64,000 nt of DNA, from positions 1-64,000 of the forward strand of contig NW_005179326.1 of the NCBI RefSeq assembly GCF_000350225.1. Reading direction: 5' to 3'. Positions 53,820 through 64,000 of this stretch are shown one piece after another. Source of the DNA: Chondrus crispus (taxonomy: Eukaryota; Rhodophyta; Florideophyceae; Gigartinales; Gigartinaceae). Numbering within the stretch: position 1 is the stretch's first letter; the number at the start of each line of letters is the position of its first letter. The notes below the pieces were generated by a model. It made no database searches. It saw only the letters and a program-made list of their open reading frames with translations, and was not told where the DNA came from. A program made the position numbers and the translations under genes.

Positions 53820-55745
53820 CTAATATAACCGTAACGGAGCGGTTGAATGTAGCCGAACGAGACGGTTGAGGGCCCCCCCCCTTAAGCGTGAACGTCCGCG
53901 TTCACGTCCGAGGTAAGTTCTCCTGCCTGTGCGCCTCCAGAGGCGTTGAGCGTAATGAGACACCAACTCCTCCGGTACGGGAGTCCGTGCCGTCCAGGTG
54001 GGCGTGTCGTAACTCGCCCACTTGATGAGGAACTCGATTGTTCCGTCGTCCATTGCTCGATGCCGGAGTAATCGTTCCACGTCATACTGAGTGCCCTCGG
54101 TGACCTTGTCGGCAAGGTCACTTGGGGTTGTCGTGCTCGCCCGTGGCACGCCCGTCGGTGGAGGCGCGTATACGCAGCGGTTTGCGGAGACTCGCTCGGT
54201 GACACCATCATGATCGATCGTGATGGTTCGCCGGTCGTTGGCGAGTACCGGGTATGGCCCCACGGCGGGCGACGCGAGTTGTTGGACGTCTTTGCCCCAT
54301 GGGTGGGTTTCAGGTAGACGTAATTACCAGGTGCAAGGCACGTGTGAATCCGTCCCACGCGCTTGTCGAAGTCGCGCTTGTACCGGGCCTGCGTCCGACG
54401 CAGGCTCCCGTACGCCTTCTGGATCGTGTCGTCCAACGTCTTGAGGAGCTCATCGCGCGCGTTGCCCCTATCGGACGGGGACGCGTCATCGTCGGCCCTA
54501 CGTAGAGATAACTCTGGCGCTTGTCTGCTGAGGACGAGCTCGAAGGGCGTCGTGCACGTGGTAGGATGTACGTGGGAGTTGTACGCGTACGTAAGCGGCC
54601 CCCGTACACATCCCAGTCGTCCTGATGTTCGCTGACGTAATTGCGTAACATCCAAGCGATCGTCCGATTGTATCGCTCGACCTGCCCGTTCGTCTGGGGG
54701 TGGTACGCCGAAGCGTACAAGTTCGTCACCCCCAGGAGACGGCACGTGCTGTGGAAGAACTTCGCGTTAAACTGCGGTCCGTTATCCGACAGTATCGAGC
54801 GTGAGACGCCGTATTTAAATACCCACGCGTCGCAGAACGCGACGGCGACCGTGTACGCGGTTACAGTCCGCAGTGCCACAACTTGAGTCAGCTTGGTGAA
54901 ACAGTCTGTAATTACGAGAAGGAACCGTTTCCCTGCCTAAGTCTTGGGTAGCGGTCTCAAGATGTCGATGACGAGGTTTTCAAGCGGCTGTGTTGCCGGG
55001 AACAACTTCAAACGGTTGAGGTGTTTCCGCAACTTAACACGGTTCATCGCGCAGGTTCGACACCCTCGCACCGTAGCTGCGAACATCTGCTGCGAGATGG
55101 GGCCAGTAGTACTCGCGACGGAGCGTGAAGTACATACGGTTCTGGCCCGGGTGCCCCGAGATGGTTGGTGTGTGGCAGAGCTGAAGCAGCCGAGCCCGTA
55201 GCGTCCGAGGCACCACGACCTGTACGATGTCAGGATCGAAGGGTTGTCTCTGTTTGAGCACCCCTTGGTGGTTCTCGAAGAATGCTGAGTCGCGGGACTC
55301 TGACTGTCGTGCCAGTACCGTGTGGCAGAAGTCATCCACGCGTTGCTCTTCGGCTATCTCCTCTAACGTAAGAGAGGCCGGAAGGTCGTCCTGCGGAGGG
55401 GCGACCGTGGAGGCGGGCGCGCCAACTTCGAGTTCTTCGGCGCGCTCGATGTCGACAGCGTCTAACTCGTCGTTCTCCTCCCAGAACAATGTGGGTCCTT
55501 CAAGAGAGGGGGCCTCGTCGTCGCCCCTCGGTTCTTCTCGCGTCCGGACGCAGGACCTTCTTCGCGATCCGGCTTGGTTCCTGGTTGTCACGAAGACATG
55601 CACGGCCTTATGATCGCAGCTCGCGGTGCAGACGTGGTCCGCGAGCTCGTCCGACACGTCACGGACGGTCGTGCCCGCGTGGAAGGTGGGAATGTCGTCA
55701 TCCACCTCGGGGACTGGGCGATGGTCGTCGGTGACCCTTGGCGAA
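53820..55745 (-). pseudogene. pol: pol of element A2: integrase and chromodomain part (broken)
   Basis: Post-RNase H linker near 55700 (DDDIPTFHAGTTVRDVSDEL), integrase HHCC region about 55190-55040 (SGHPGQNRMYFTLRREYYWP), DDE core about 54880-54640 (LLSDNGPQF-like, QTNGQVERYNRTI), chromodomain about 54110-53960 (EFLIKWASYDTPTW), ending VNADVHA. Several breaks. It parallels A1 throughout. Confidence 0.85.
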
Positions 55746-55747
55746 AC

Positions 55748-55955
55748 TGTACCATATCCCCCTCCCGGAATTAGATTTAGATTAGATTTATAACTGTAGA
55801 GCCCGAGCTACACAGTACCTCAGTGCGCGCGCACACGTGTACCCGGCGTGTACGGGGGCGCGCGTGCACATGTGTACAACACGTGTGCTGCCGGCCCGAC
55901 GGCTGACAGCACTACAGTGCAGGCCGACCTGCACTACTGCAATGTTATGATAGGT
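55748..55955 (+). repeat. Family-A LTR fragment (first ~208 bp), head-to-head with A2
   Basis: TGTACCATATCCCCCTCCCG, then GAATTAGATTTAGATT, matches the start of the A2 LTR (read from 48709 leftwards), ending after TGTTATGATAGGTGACT. It stands in plus orientation, opposite to A2, and starts exactly where A2 pol homology stops. Confidence 0.82.
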
Positions 55956-56022
55956 GACTGTAGTGCAATACCCGTCTCGGGTAGGGGGGTGAAAGGAAGT
56001 GAAAAGGAAAAAAATTGGATAC

Positions 56023-57106
56023 TGTAGTCCGGGTTTGGGGGACACACGTGTGCGACGAAGGGCACGATTATTTTAATTATTTAATTTATTTACTAATTAG
56101 ATCTAGAATCTAGAGCCGGGAGCTACTGTACTCGCCCCGGCGGGGCTCTATATAACTTAGCCATTTGACAGAACAAGTCAATAAACCAACCCGAGTTGCC
56201 AGAGTTGAATGTCGCCTTGGTCGAAGTCCGTCTCTACCAAGACGCTCCCTTTTACCTAAGCCTACGGCATCCTTCAGCGCTCGGGGGTCCCCTTCCTTTT
56301 TCCTTTATTTCCCAATCGAACCCGAGTTGCCATAGTCTGACATCGCCTTGGTTGAAGTCCGTCTTTTACAAGACACTCCCTTTAACTACAGATTACTTTA
56401 TCCTTTGCGCTCGGGGGTTCCCTTTTCTTTTCCTTTATTTCCCTATCCTTTTCTATCTCTAATTCTACCTATTTTTGCCTTATCTTGTGTTGGTGCCATC
56501 GGCCTCGGTTGCGACCGAACCTGGTGTAGGTGTCTTTGCCATCGGGCGACACACTTGACGTAGCGCTGCTACTGTGACCCACTTTCCGACGGAGACTGTT
56601 GCAACGACGTCTCCCTCGAAGGGCTTCGTCGCGTTACAAGCCAGTGTTGGTGCCATCGGCCTCGGTTGCTACCGAACCGGTGTAGGTGTTTCGAGCCATC
56701 GGGCGGCACAGTTGACGTAGCGCTGCTACTTTCATTTCATCCCGTCGGGCTGCGTTGCGACGCCCCCGTCGAAGGCCTTGTTGCGTTACAAGGTGTCGAA
56801 GAAGCTCAACGAGCATTGGCCTTACAACCCAGTGGGACCGGGGTACCTAAGTACACGCCCCACCCCACACTTGTCGAGCATTTCTCTTCCCAAGTCTCTA
56901 CCACATCGATCCCGGGCCGGGCTATTTCTCTGTTTCCCCCCTGTCAGGGATCTGAGCTACTACGAGTCGCAAGCTCGTTTAAACGGAGAAGGGAGAGTCG
57001 GACACTCCGTAGCGCTGTGCCGTCGGCAGTTCTTCTTTTGTTGCTGTTGTTGTTTTTGCTGGACCATCGGACCGCGGTCTCTGCCTGACAGGCGCATTGC
57101 ACTACA
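56023..57106 (+). repeat. 5' LTR of element B2
   Basis: From TGTAGTCCGGGTTTGGGGG to GCATTGCACTACA, with TGTAGT/ACTACA termini. A TATATAA box lies at 56149-56155. Two internal tandem duplications that are absent from B1 make it longer: copies of AACCCGAGTTGCC at 56188 and 56319 (131-bp step), and of GTTGGTGCCATCGGCCTCGG at 56489 and 56646 (157-bp step). The left boundary is inferred from the terminal inverted repeat. Confidence 0.7.
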
Positions 57107-57280
57107 TAAGTGGTCTCCTGACCTAGAATTTTTTGGTTTACAGGAGACCTGGTCAAGAATTTTGCCTACGAAAGTCCCGGTCTGGAGACGCACTACATAA
57201 CTGGTCTCCCGACCTAGAATTTGCGTACAGGGGACCCGACCTAGAAACTACGTAAGTGGAAACGGACTACATCAGTGGTC
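57101..57280 (+). repeat. Triplicated LTR-end/primer-site units, element B2
   Basis: ACTACATAAGTGGTCTCCTG (57101), ACTACATAACTGGTCTCCCG (57192) and ACTACATCAGTGGTCTCTGC (57266). The TGGTCTC part starts a few bases after the LTR terminus, where a tRNA primer-binding site is expected; TGG pairs with a tRNA CCA end. The matching tRNA is not identified. Confidence 0.7.
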
Positions 57281-57359
57281 TCTGCGACGTACGTTTATTT
57301 AGGTGCTGTAGCGTTCTCTATTTTTTGTGTTAAGTTAGGTCCTTTTTTGGAGACGAACC

Positions 57360-59646
57360 ATGTCGACAAGCGCCCCCGGGGACGTTGGTCCCAGGGCGAG
57401 CAGAATCGGATCAGCAAGGGCGTCGAGGATCCCGCCAGGTCCTGGCACCCGAAGCCAGGCCAATACGGCCACGGATCCCGAAGGTGAAGAATCCCCGACG
57501 GGGATTGAAGCCGACAAGAATAACCTATCCTACAGGTTAGAGAAGATGGGGGAGGAGATTCGCCAAGAGATGACGAAAAATCTCGAGGCTGAATTAGCCC
57601 TCGTCCGTAAGCAACTGGAGTTGCAAGCATCCGAGTTCCACGCCGTTTTAGGAGAGCTATCGGCTCGAGTGGATCTCGTCGAGAAAGAGCGAGGTGATGC
57701 GACCGACGGTTCGGAGCCGGAGGTCCTAGCTTCGTTGAAAATTTCAGTCAAGGGCGCAAGGTGCGACGCGAATCAAGCTTTGGAGTCCTTGGGGAAATTT
57801 AGAGCCAGTATCGACAACAAGTTTGACCGCGCCGCTCATCGTCTCAAGGACCTTGAACAGGCCGCCGGGCAAGAGCCGCTCCCAACGGGTCGAGAAGCCG
57901 ACCGTCGATCGAAGAAGGACAAGGCCGCTGTACAGCGGAGTTCCAAGTCGAAGACTTCGCAGAAGAATCTGCGACGCAGGAGCAAGAGTCACTGTAGTGA
58001 CGAGCCGGAGGACCAAGACTCAATGACCGAGTCGAATGGCCTTTCCGAAGATGGTGACGACGGTTCGTCGAACCATGCCAGCAATTCCGAACATCGTTCA
58101 GAGGAAGGAAAAGGAATTTCGCAGGGCAAGAAAATTACCTCCAGACGGGGCGGGATCACTTCGTCCGCCTCGCGGAGAGACAAGGACGCTGAGCCAGAGG
58201 ACGTCGCAACGCGACGCGGGCCGCGATGGGAGGAGTTGGAGAAGCTGAATCCGACCAACTACCTCTTCAAAAAATTACTTTCGTACCGAACGTACCGCTT
58301 GCGAAACCCGCAGACACATTTGTCAAGTTCCCGGCGGACCGGCGTGCGAAAAAATCAGGAGAGATATTCCGCCTAAGGTGAAGAAGGAGAACACGTTCAC
58401 AGGTGAGGACGGGGTCCTTGTGTTGGATTTTTTGGCAAAGTTAGTTCCAGAGTTTGATACTCAAGAAATGAACGAGGGGCAAGCGATCCGCTTGTTGCCC
58501 GAATTTCAAAGTGGCATCGCCTTGAGTCAGTACACTTCTGTGTCTCAGACGGCCGGGTCCCATCACGGAAAGGTGTCCTTTTGGCCAGAGGCCGTACAGT
58601 GGTTGTTGAGGAGTTTCGCAACCGACGAGGAGATCCGTCAAGCCGTGCTTGCATTGCGAGAAGTTCAGCAAAAACCGTCGGAAGACGAGATGGAATTTTA
58701 CATTCGCCTAACAGACGCGAGTAATCGCTGTGGGAATGTATATTCTATGGAGGAGCAGATGACCATGTTCATCGAGGGTCTAGATGCCAGTATTAAGCCC
58801 ATGGTCTCGCAGTATCGACAAGATAACCGAGATGTCTCATTTTTGAGATTGGTAAATTACGCAAAGGCGCATGGCTCGGCGAGCCGTGCCAAGGACAAGA
58901 AGACCAAGAAGATGACGATTCAGACGCCGTCGGCGTTCAAGGCAGGGAAGAAGCCGAGGGCTTCTTATCCCGGTCGTAAAGGTCAGGCCGCCGTCCACTT
59001 AGCCGAGTCAATCTCTGCGTCAGATGGACGCGGTGCGCACGGAAGCAGCGAAAATCATTATGAAGGAGCATTGGTAGCCGAAGGCAATTTTATTGAGCCA
59101 TCGGAGGGCTACGGACACGAGGACTACGGGGCAAGCGGGTCGTCAACTTTACCGACGCCCACATACACGACGGAGTCGTTTTCAGAGCCCACGGATCCCG
59201 TGATGATGTTTCGGGGGCATGGCCACACGCCGGCGCCGCGCATTCCGATGGGTGACAAGGGTACAGCGTTTCGAAGGCCAGGCTGGATGGGAAGGCCGCA
59301 ACATCAAGGAAGGCCGCCGGCCCGTGGAGGACCTAGGCCGCAATATCCCGTCAAGAAGCACGGACTGGTGTGCTATCATTGTTACGAAAAGGGGCACGCC
59401 GCGCCAACGTGCATTCATTCCCTCCGGCAAATGCACCGAGTTTTGGGAAATTATGAGGCGTTGTCTCCGATGGAGAGGTTAGGGATACCATCGACGAGAT
59501 ATCTGAAGGTCAAGAATTGGTTCGATTCGCAGACGGCGAGCACGCCGAGTGCTTCAACGCCTACGCCGAACCATCCCTTCAGAGGGCCCACCGCAGGGCC
59601 CGCGTCGTCGGACGTGAGAAGGAACCCGCCGCCGCAGGGAAACTAG
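57360..59646 (+). pseudogene. gag: gag of element B2 (broken)
   Basis: It starts MSTSAPGDVGPRASRIGSAR at 57360. A coiled-coil segment follows (LEKMGEEIRQEMTKNLEAEL), then a charged Ser/Lys-rich stretch and a capsid-like region about 58440-58880 (LDFLAKLVPEFDTQEMNEGQ; MEEQMTMFIEGLDASIKPMV). The CCHC knuckle CYHCYEKGHAAPTC is near 59371-59412. About one break. Its 3' end overlaps the pol frame, which is -1 relative to it, fitting a frameshift mode of pol expression. Confidence 0.85.
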
Positions 59647-62600
59647 AGAGGGGAATCTCGAGGGAGTCACGAGAGGCGCAGGTTCGACGTACTGCGTCCG
59701 GGACTCAGTCCCGTTCCCTGTCTCTAGCAAGAAGGGAAGGCCTCGACGAGGAGGTAGTTGGAATAGTGGATAGGCCGAAGAAGCAGACTGTTGTTAAGAA
59801 AATTTTAAGTCGAGACAAGGATCGTCCGATGGATCAGATTCGTAGGCCCTGGTACAGGGTTAAGCGACAAGAATGTCCTGACAAGATCTTGGCCCTCGCG
59901 CGAAAAAACTACAAAGTTTACGCGGATATTGGACCAACGGTCGGATTGATGAGTCGAGTGTTGTCCGTGTTGGACACTGGCGCCGGACCGAATTTGGTTC
60001 GAAGGTCGGAACTTCCGGCAGGAATGGAAATGTTGGTGTCCTACGGACCAACCCAAGACATTGGCGACCGGAACAATAGGCCACTCCGGACTCTCGGCAC
60101 CATTAGAATGCCTGTAAGGCTTGGAAAATTCGTGGCCGCAGCCGAGTTTATTGTATGCGAAAAACTAGCAGTCCCGCTAATTCTAGGCGCGGACTACTGT
60201 GACCGGTTTGTGGAAGCAATTTATCCAAGGAAGAAAACGGTTGAGTTGCCGGATTTCTCGGAGGCTCCGATACCTAGGCAGTTCTCGACGAGAAAAGGGA
60301 AGAAGAATCTCGTCCCGGGAGAGGACGAGAATGATGGAAAGGGGGAGCGAATTTCCCCTAAGGTAAAAGTGGCAAGAGCCACGACTATCGAGCCAGGGAC
60401 GCAACGCGTCGTGGAATGCACCTCGAAGAAGGCGGGCTTGGTTGTGGTTCAGCCGTACTCGTCGTTGTACGAAAGGCAGGGGTTGACGTGCACGAATGGT
60501 GTCGTTCAGGTTGAGCCGGACAGGCCATTTCGTTTACTCGTTGCGAATTTTAGGACGTACCCTGTCAGGGTGCAAAAAGGCCAAGTGGTGGCAGAATTAT
60601 TACCGCATCCGAAAGCCGCGCTCGAGAGCAAAACCATCATTGGTGAAGTTCTCGGAATTCAAGAAAGGAAGAAGGAAAATTTTCCTAATTCTACCAAGAC
60701 GCCTAGGGGCGAGACAAGATGCGAACCGTCCGATCAAGGCCGCGAGGACTAGCCAGAAGAACGGTCGGCAGGGCTCTCCGCGTCGGCATCTACGAAGCCG
60801 CAACGCAGGATTGAGCTGCCACCGCCGGACGTGGAGGACCTCGACCTGAGCCACGTGCCGGAACGGCTGCGCGAGCGGTTCCGTCGGATGTTGAAGAAGT
60901 ATTCAAGGATGTGGGATGGGACGCTTGGTGAAATTAATACCACAGTCCATCGGATCGAGTTGATCCCCGAGACTCGTCCCATCGCACAGCCTCCGTACCG
61001 GGCAGGACCTAAAGCCCGCGAGATTGAAGATGCAGAAGTACAGAAGATGTTAGAGGCAGGAGTGATAGAACCAGCGCAGTCAGAATGGGCGTCGCCCGTG
61101 TTGCTGGTGCCCAAGCCGGACGGATCGATGCGCTTTTGCGTAGACTACCGCAGATTAGACGCGGTAACGGTGAAGAACACGTACCCTTTACCGCGCATGG
61201 ATGAGTGTCTGGACTCGCTTGGTGACATGAAGGTTTTCTCCGCGTTGGACGCGATCTCGGGATATTGGCAGATGCCTATCCCTGTGTGCGACCGCGACAA
61301 GACCGCATTTTCGTGTCACTCAAGTCTGTATCGCTTCTCAAGAATGCCCTTCGGGCTAACCAACGCGCCAGCGACGTTCCAGAAAGCAATGGATATCCTG
61401 CTCTCTCCGTTCCCGTGGAAATGCTGTTTGGTGTATCTGGATGACATAATAATTTTTAGCAAGTCGTGGGAGGAGCACATCGTGCACGTGTATGAAATAT
61501 TTTCCGTATTGGAAAAGGCAGGTGTCAAGCTCAAGCTTCGCAAGTGCGAATTTTTCGTGGAAAAGATCAAGTACTTGGGCCACGTCGTCGGCCCAGGTAC
61601 GCTAGAAGTCGATGTCGGGCGAACCGCCGCGTTGGAACAAGTGCGGTACCCGCGAACACAAACACATCTTAGAAGCTTCCTGGGACTTTGCAATGTCTAC
61701 CGCAGGTTCGTTCCGCATTATAATTTTCGCATATATGCGAAAATTGGGCATCCTCTCAACCAACTACTGAAGAAAGGACAACCGGTCCAGTTGGAAGGAT
61801 TCGACGAACCGCGCGAAAAAGCTTTTCATAAGCTCAAGGACGCCATCTTGGCACTGCCGATGTTGGCGCTGCCGAAGAAGGACCTACCCTACTCGGTAGA
61901 TACCGATGCAAGCAACTATCAAATCGGCGCTGCATTATTTCAAACGCACCCGGATGCGCAACGCAAACCCATCGGGTTCTTTTCAAGAACGTTAGCCGCT
62001 GCCGAGAGAAACTATTCTGTATCAGAAAAAGAATGTCAAGCGGTAATTTGGGCCGTACAGACTTTAAGACCATATCTATAAGGCGAGCACTTCATTGTGC
62101 ATACCGACCATGCCTCATTGAGGTAGTTGATGAACGTAACCGACCCCAGCGGGAGATTAATCCGATGGAGGCTCCGCCTCTCGGAATTTGATTTCGAAAT
62201 CAAGTACAAGAAGGACAAAGCGAATAGTGAAGCTGATGCCCTGTCAAGATTACGGACCGCAGGAGAAACCGTCGACGAAATCGACGACGAAATCCCATGC
62301 TTTCTGGCCGAACCGGCCGAGGGTGCAGTGGAGGACGAGGACAGGTTTGACGCGTAAGAGGACATCCTCGCCCTTGAGGGGGGGAACGCCCCTGATCGCC
62401 TCGATCAATTCCAAGCTGTCACTCCGGAGGAGCTCATTCGCGAGCTAGCCGTCGACCCCTTCTGCAACCGCATCAAGGAAGAAATGGACGCCGGAAAGGT
62501 GAGAACGTTCAGCACGGAGACCGAGGAACTCGAAGGAACTCTATGCCGTACCGCGGCGGAGTTTGTACAAGTGGTGATACCACAATCGTTAAGGGACCGC

Positions 62601-64000
62601 GCCCTAGGGTTGAGCCACTACGCAAAATTGGCAGGCCACCCGGGAGGCAGGAAACTTTACAAGACATTGAGAAGATATTTTTATTGGCCTACGATGTCCC
62701 TGGACTGCTATGCAGTCGCGAAGAATTGCGCCGCATATGCGCAGGAAAGGGTGAAGTTAAGAAGAAACACGAAGGAAATGAAGCTGTTCACACCCAAAGC
62801 TCCGCTGGAGTTTGTCGCCATCGACATCCTCGGCGAGCTAATTACAACTAAGCGAGGAAATCGGTATATTCTCGTGATCAGCGATCGATACTCGAAACTG
62901 GTACGAACCGTACCGTTGAAGAAGATATCAGCTGCGCACATCGCACAAGCCTTCGTTCACCATTGGGTATTCGTGTACGGACCGCCGGTCAAGCTGCTGT
63001 CCGACAATGGAACACAGTTCACGGCCCGGTTCTTTCAGAATGTCCGCCGAATTCTCGGCATACGCAATGTGTTCACGACTACGTACCACCCACAAGCCAA
63101 CAACGGCCAAGTTGAGAGGTTTAACGGCACGCTGACTTCCGCGTTGCGAAAATATGTTGGAGAACATCCCAAGGACTGGGACCTATTTAGCGACGCCGTG
63201 ACGTTCGCATACAACACGCAAGTTCATCGAACTACGAACATCGCGCCCTTCGAGCTGGTGTTAGCTCGGGCGCCGAGAAGCATTGCGTTACAATCGCAGC
63301 CAACTTTAGAGAGCTTCAGCTCGTCACGAGCATACTACCTGAAATGGCAGTCGTGGTTGGAGAGCCTAATGCGAAGCGCCGATAGAAGTTTGCGGAAGGA
63401 ACAAGCCCGGTACATGCGAAATTTCGACGCACGCCTTCGCAAACCGCAATATGAGATCCCACCGGGGTCCTACGTGTTCCTCCGGAACGAGCAGAGCACG
63501 GCTAGCGAACCGAAACACAAGCTGGCACAAGTCGCCACAAGACCTCATCAGGTCAGAAGATCGGATCAACATACGGTAGTCATTGCCATTGGCGATCAGG
63601 AGGAACGCGTATCGCGAGATAGGGTGGAGTTAGCCCCAAGCCCGATGAACTATGCGCCGATAACTGGCCAACGTCAAGCGCTACACTGGGAGAGCCAGAG
63701 TTAAACGAAGAAGGAGAGGTAATGGAGGACAAGGAACGTCCTCACACCCGTGCGCCTACGTCAGGGGACCAGGATAATTTAGATAGTCAAACGCCGACAG
63801 CTGAGACACCTCCAGACCTACGCGAGTTCGGAAAGTCCAGAGAAGAGGATGAGTAGGAAGATGTTCAGAAGGGGGAAGGAAACAGTTCAGAGAAAGGAGA
63901 GGAAACGGAAAACACGGAATAAGTAATCTACCGGGTCGTCGACCACGATTATCAAAATGGTAATTTGATTCTCAAGGTGTACTGGTACGGTTATACGCCC
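59517..64000 (+). pseudogene. pol: pol of element B2: PR-RT-RNaseH-IN-chromodomain (broken, runs off)
   Basis: Protease near 59965-60200 (VLDTGAGPNLVRRSEL). RT about 61000-61580 (FCVDYRRLDAVTV; YLDD at 61434-61445). RNase H about 61890-62250 (DTDASNYQIGAAL). Integrase HHCC region about 62600-62750 (LAGHPGGRKLYKTLRRYFYW), core about 62805-63130 (FVAIDILGELITTKRG; LLSDNGTQFTARF). The chromodomain starts near 63925 (VVDHDYQNGNLILKVYW) and is cut by the window edge. A few breaks. Confidence 0.88.

Larger units (their letters stand above)
48100..55747 (-). mobile_element. Element A2: family-A chromovirus, 3' half only (broken)
   Basis: In its own direction: pol from just after RNase H (about 55740), integrase, chromodomain (about 54110-53960), first pol-end/purine block (53911-53877), 3' module (53876-48746), second block (48745-48710) and 3' LTR (48709-48100). 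Gag, protease and RT are absent. It inserted beside or into the copia fragment. Roughly four or more breaks in what remains of pol. It is clearly diverged from A1, so the two descend from separate insertions. Confidence 0.85.
56023..64000 (+). mobile_element. Element B2: Ty3/gypsy chromovirus, family B, runs off the window
   Basis: 5' LTR 56023-57106, leader with triplicated LTR-end units 57101-57280, gag 57360-59646, pol about 59517 to beyond 64000. It looks better preserved than B1 but is still broken, with about four to six breaks. The 3' end and its 3' LTR lie outside, so no LTR-based age is possible. Confidence 0.88.

Noticed and set aside
52525-53828. Plus-strand frames of 286 and 345 codons over the A2 array
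   Set aside because: Same reason as in A1: hairpin units without stops, Ser/Arg/Pro repeats.

Overview
The window looks like nuclear DNA of a multicellular red alga (Chondrus-like). This is inferred from an intron-poor host gene island set in LTR-retrotransposon sea, and from a plastid-targeting leader of the rhodophyte type (Met-Ala-Phe start) on one host gene. No intron was needed for any gene called. One 100-N gap is present (39048-39147).

Layout. 1-2501: a family-A LTR inserted into a decayed LINE-type reverse transcriptase gene on the minus strand. 2502-15150: a long Ty3/gypsy chromovirus (element A1, plus strand) with both LTRs, gag, pol ending in a chromodomain, and an unusual 4.2 kb module between pol and the 3' LTR. 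15151-19236: pyrimidine-rich non-coding DNA split by a solo family-A LTR with a perfect 5-bp target duplication. 19237-26973: a second chromovirus family (element B1, minus strand). 27080-28870: a gag fragment and a small inverted-repeat transposon. 29536-37673: compact host gene island with a plastid two-helix membrane protein, mitochondrial branched-chain 2-oxoacid dehydrogenase E1 alpha, a repeat-bearing disordered protein, an acidic nuclear-type protein and a C2H2 zinc-finger protein, arranged partly as divergent pairs. 38466-39235: an inverted-repeat transposon whose right end is entangled with an assembly gap. 40786-42924: GC-rich islands that look like one doubtful host gene and one decayed one. 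43511-45388: a three-helix membrane protein. 46450-48099: a second copy of the small transposon, inverted relative to the first, and a Ty1/copia fragment. 48100-55747: element A2 (family A, minus strand, 3' half only). 55748-55955: a family-A LTR fragment joined head-to-head to A2. 56023-64000: element B2 (family B, plus strand, running off the window).

The most unusual system is the family-A 3' module. In A1 and A2 alike, the last codons of pol plus the polypurine tract occur twice: once at the end of the chromodomain and again directly before the 3' LTR, 4-5 kb apart. The sequence between them carries a regularly spaced array of GC-rich hairpins (about 60-nt period). In A2 it also carries a large coding region antisense to pol. 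This looks like an acquired cassette. All retroelements here are treated as fossils; only their parts and approximate state are given.
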